DNA of 53,018 nucleotides from Lachnospiraceae bacterium (GTDB lineage Bacteria > Bacillota > Clostridia > Lachnospirales > Lachnospiraceae), in contig JAJQIL010000142.1 of NCBI GenBank assembly GCA_021199235.1, positions 1-53,018 of the forward strand. Reading direction: 5' to 3'. Position numbers and translations under genes: made by a program. Positions 52,628-53,018 of the stretch are shown here, in pieces (the stretch's first letter is position 1; every line of letters starts with the position of its first letter). The notes beneath the pieces are model-generated. The model was not told the DNA's origin. It saw nothing but the letters and a program-made list of their open reading frames with translations, and searched no databases.

Positions 52628-52966
52628 ATGGAACTGCAGAGTTTTTATGAAATGCAATCGAAGTATGAGAAGGAACGCCTGGCCGAGCTTGAACGGGTGA
52701 AGGCTCGTGGGACGGAAAAGGGATACCAATATGCAGACCGTGTTGATTTTTCAAGTTCAGATTATTGGTTTTCCGTTGATATTTATTCAGCGAGTGGACG
52801 GATTTACAGTCACTATTTTTCGTGCCAGTCGCTGGATGTCCTGAAGGAGGCAATCACATGGATTATCAGCGAAACGAAGTTTTATGAGGTTACGGCTTTC
52901 GTGAAAGATAAAGCTCACGTGACATTCCGGGATCAAGGAGATATTGACACTTTTGATAATTACTAG
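52628..52966 (+). CDS. Small protein of unknown function near the right edge
   Basis: A 112-residue protein, MELQSFYEMQSKYEKERLAE, then YADRVDFSSSDYWFSVDIYS and SGRIYSHYFSCQSLDVLKEA, ending TFRDQGDIDTFDNY. The N-terminus is helical and the rest looks like a small alpha/beta fold. The start ATG at 52628 follows AAAGGAGGCCC; an upstream in-frame ATG at 52586 has no ribosome binding site. Conserved-looking but unnamed. The window ends 52 bp later without further features. Confidence 0.6.
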   Translation: MELQSFYEMQSKYEKERLAELERVKARGTEKGYQYADRVDFSSSDYWFSVDIYSASGRIYSHYFSCQSLDVLKEAITWIISETKFYEVTAFVKDKAHVTFRDQGDIDTFDNY

Positions 52967-53018
52967 TTACCATTCACAGCCGATTTTTAAAGCACGCCAA
53001 ATATCCAGAGTTTTTTCT

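Overview
The window reads as most of an integrative and conjugative element (ICE) of the Tn1549/CTn-like type from a gut clostridium, most likely a Lachnospiraceae member. The evidence is the set of Firmicutes ICE families (DUF3789, ParA/ParB, RepA_N/DUF6017 initiator, Maff2, TrbL-like, PrgI, VirB4, CD1108-type hydrolase, MobC, MobP-type relaxase, giant ArdC/methylase/SNF2-helicase protein), strong AGGAGG-type ribosome binding sites, and moderate GC. No rRNA, tRNA or CRISPR array was seen.

Layout. 1-1.7 kb: three leftward genes (Uma2-type nuclease, small antitoxin-like protein, ribbon-helix-helix-like protein). A divergent promoter region at 1.74-1.84 kb carries three TTGTACAA-like operators, one inside a 24-bp perfect palindrome. 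2.0-2.7 kb: a conserved small ICE protein and a truncated tyrosine integrase. 3.2-9.6 kb: maintenance and replication (DUF3789, parA, parB with a 27-bp palindrome inside it, DUF6075, a repA-like initiator with a 23-bp-period palindrome array, DUF6906, a sigma-like protein, an SF2 helicase). 9.6-25.4 kb: cargo (class B sortase, a HipA/CtkA-like kinase pair, a leftward AAA-ATPase/nuclease pair, a 700-bp non-coding region with a 10-bp-phased repeat array and several hairpins, DUF6809, a BIG2/transglutaminase-like secreted protein, and a 2853-residue SpaA/Cna-B adhesin). 25.5-36.3 kb: the type IV secretion block (Maff2, TrbL-like, a type I toxin-antitoxin locus, PrgI, VirB4, CD1108-like dual hydrolase, three related membrane-anchored proteins). 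36.3-38.1 kb: an Rpn-type nuclease with its own promoter and two small genes. 38.2-42.9 kb: a candidate oriT, MobC, relaxase and two accessory proteins. 42.9-53 kb: a 3126-residue methylase/helicase with a tnpV gene nested in another frame, then two small genes.

Working model (inference). ParA/ParB and the RepA-like initiator with its internal repeats would maintain the excised circle. MobC and relaxase would process oriT, VirB4/PrgI/TrbL/Maff2 would form the channel, and the CD1108-like hydrolase would open the wall. The giant ArdC/methylase/helicase would protect or process incoming DNA. The sortase would anchor the giant adhesin through its C-terminal SVKTG motif. No VirD4-type coupling protein is visible, and the only integrase is a fragment, so this copy may be incomplete or may rely on genes outside the window.

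The most notable non-routine signals are DNA-level codes inside genes (repA repeats, parB palindrome, tnpV nested in the giant ORF), the 10-bp phased array at 14.4 kb, and a type I toxin-antitoxin locus with promoters readable on both strands.
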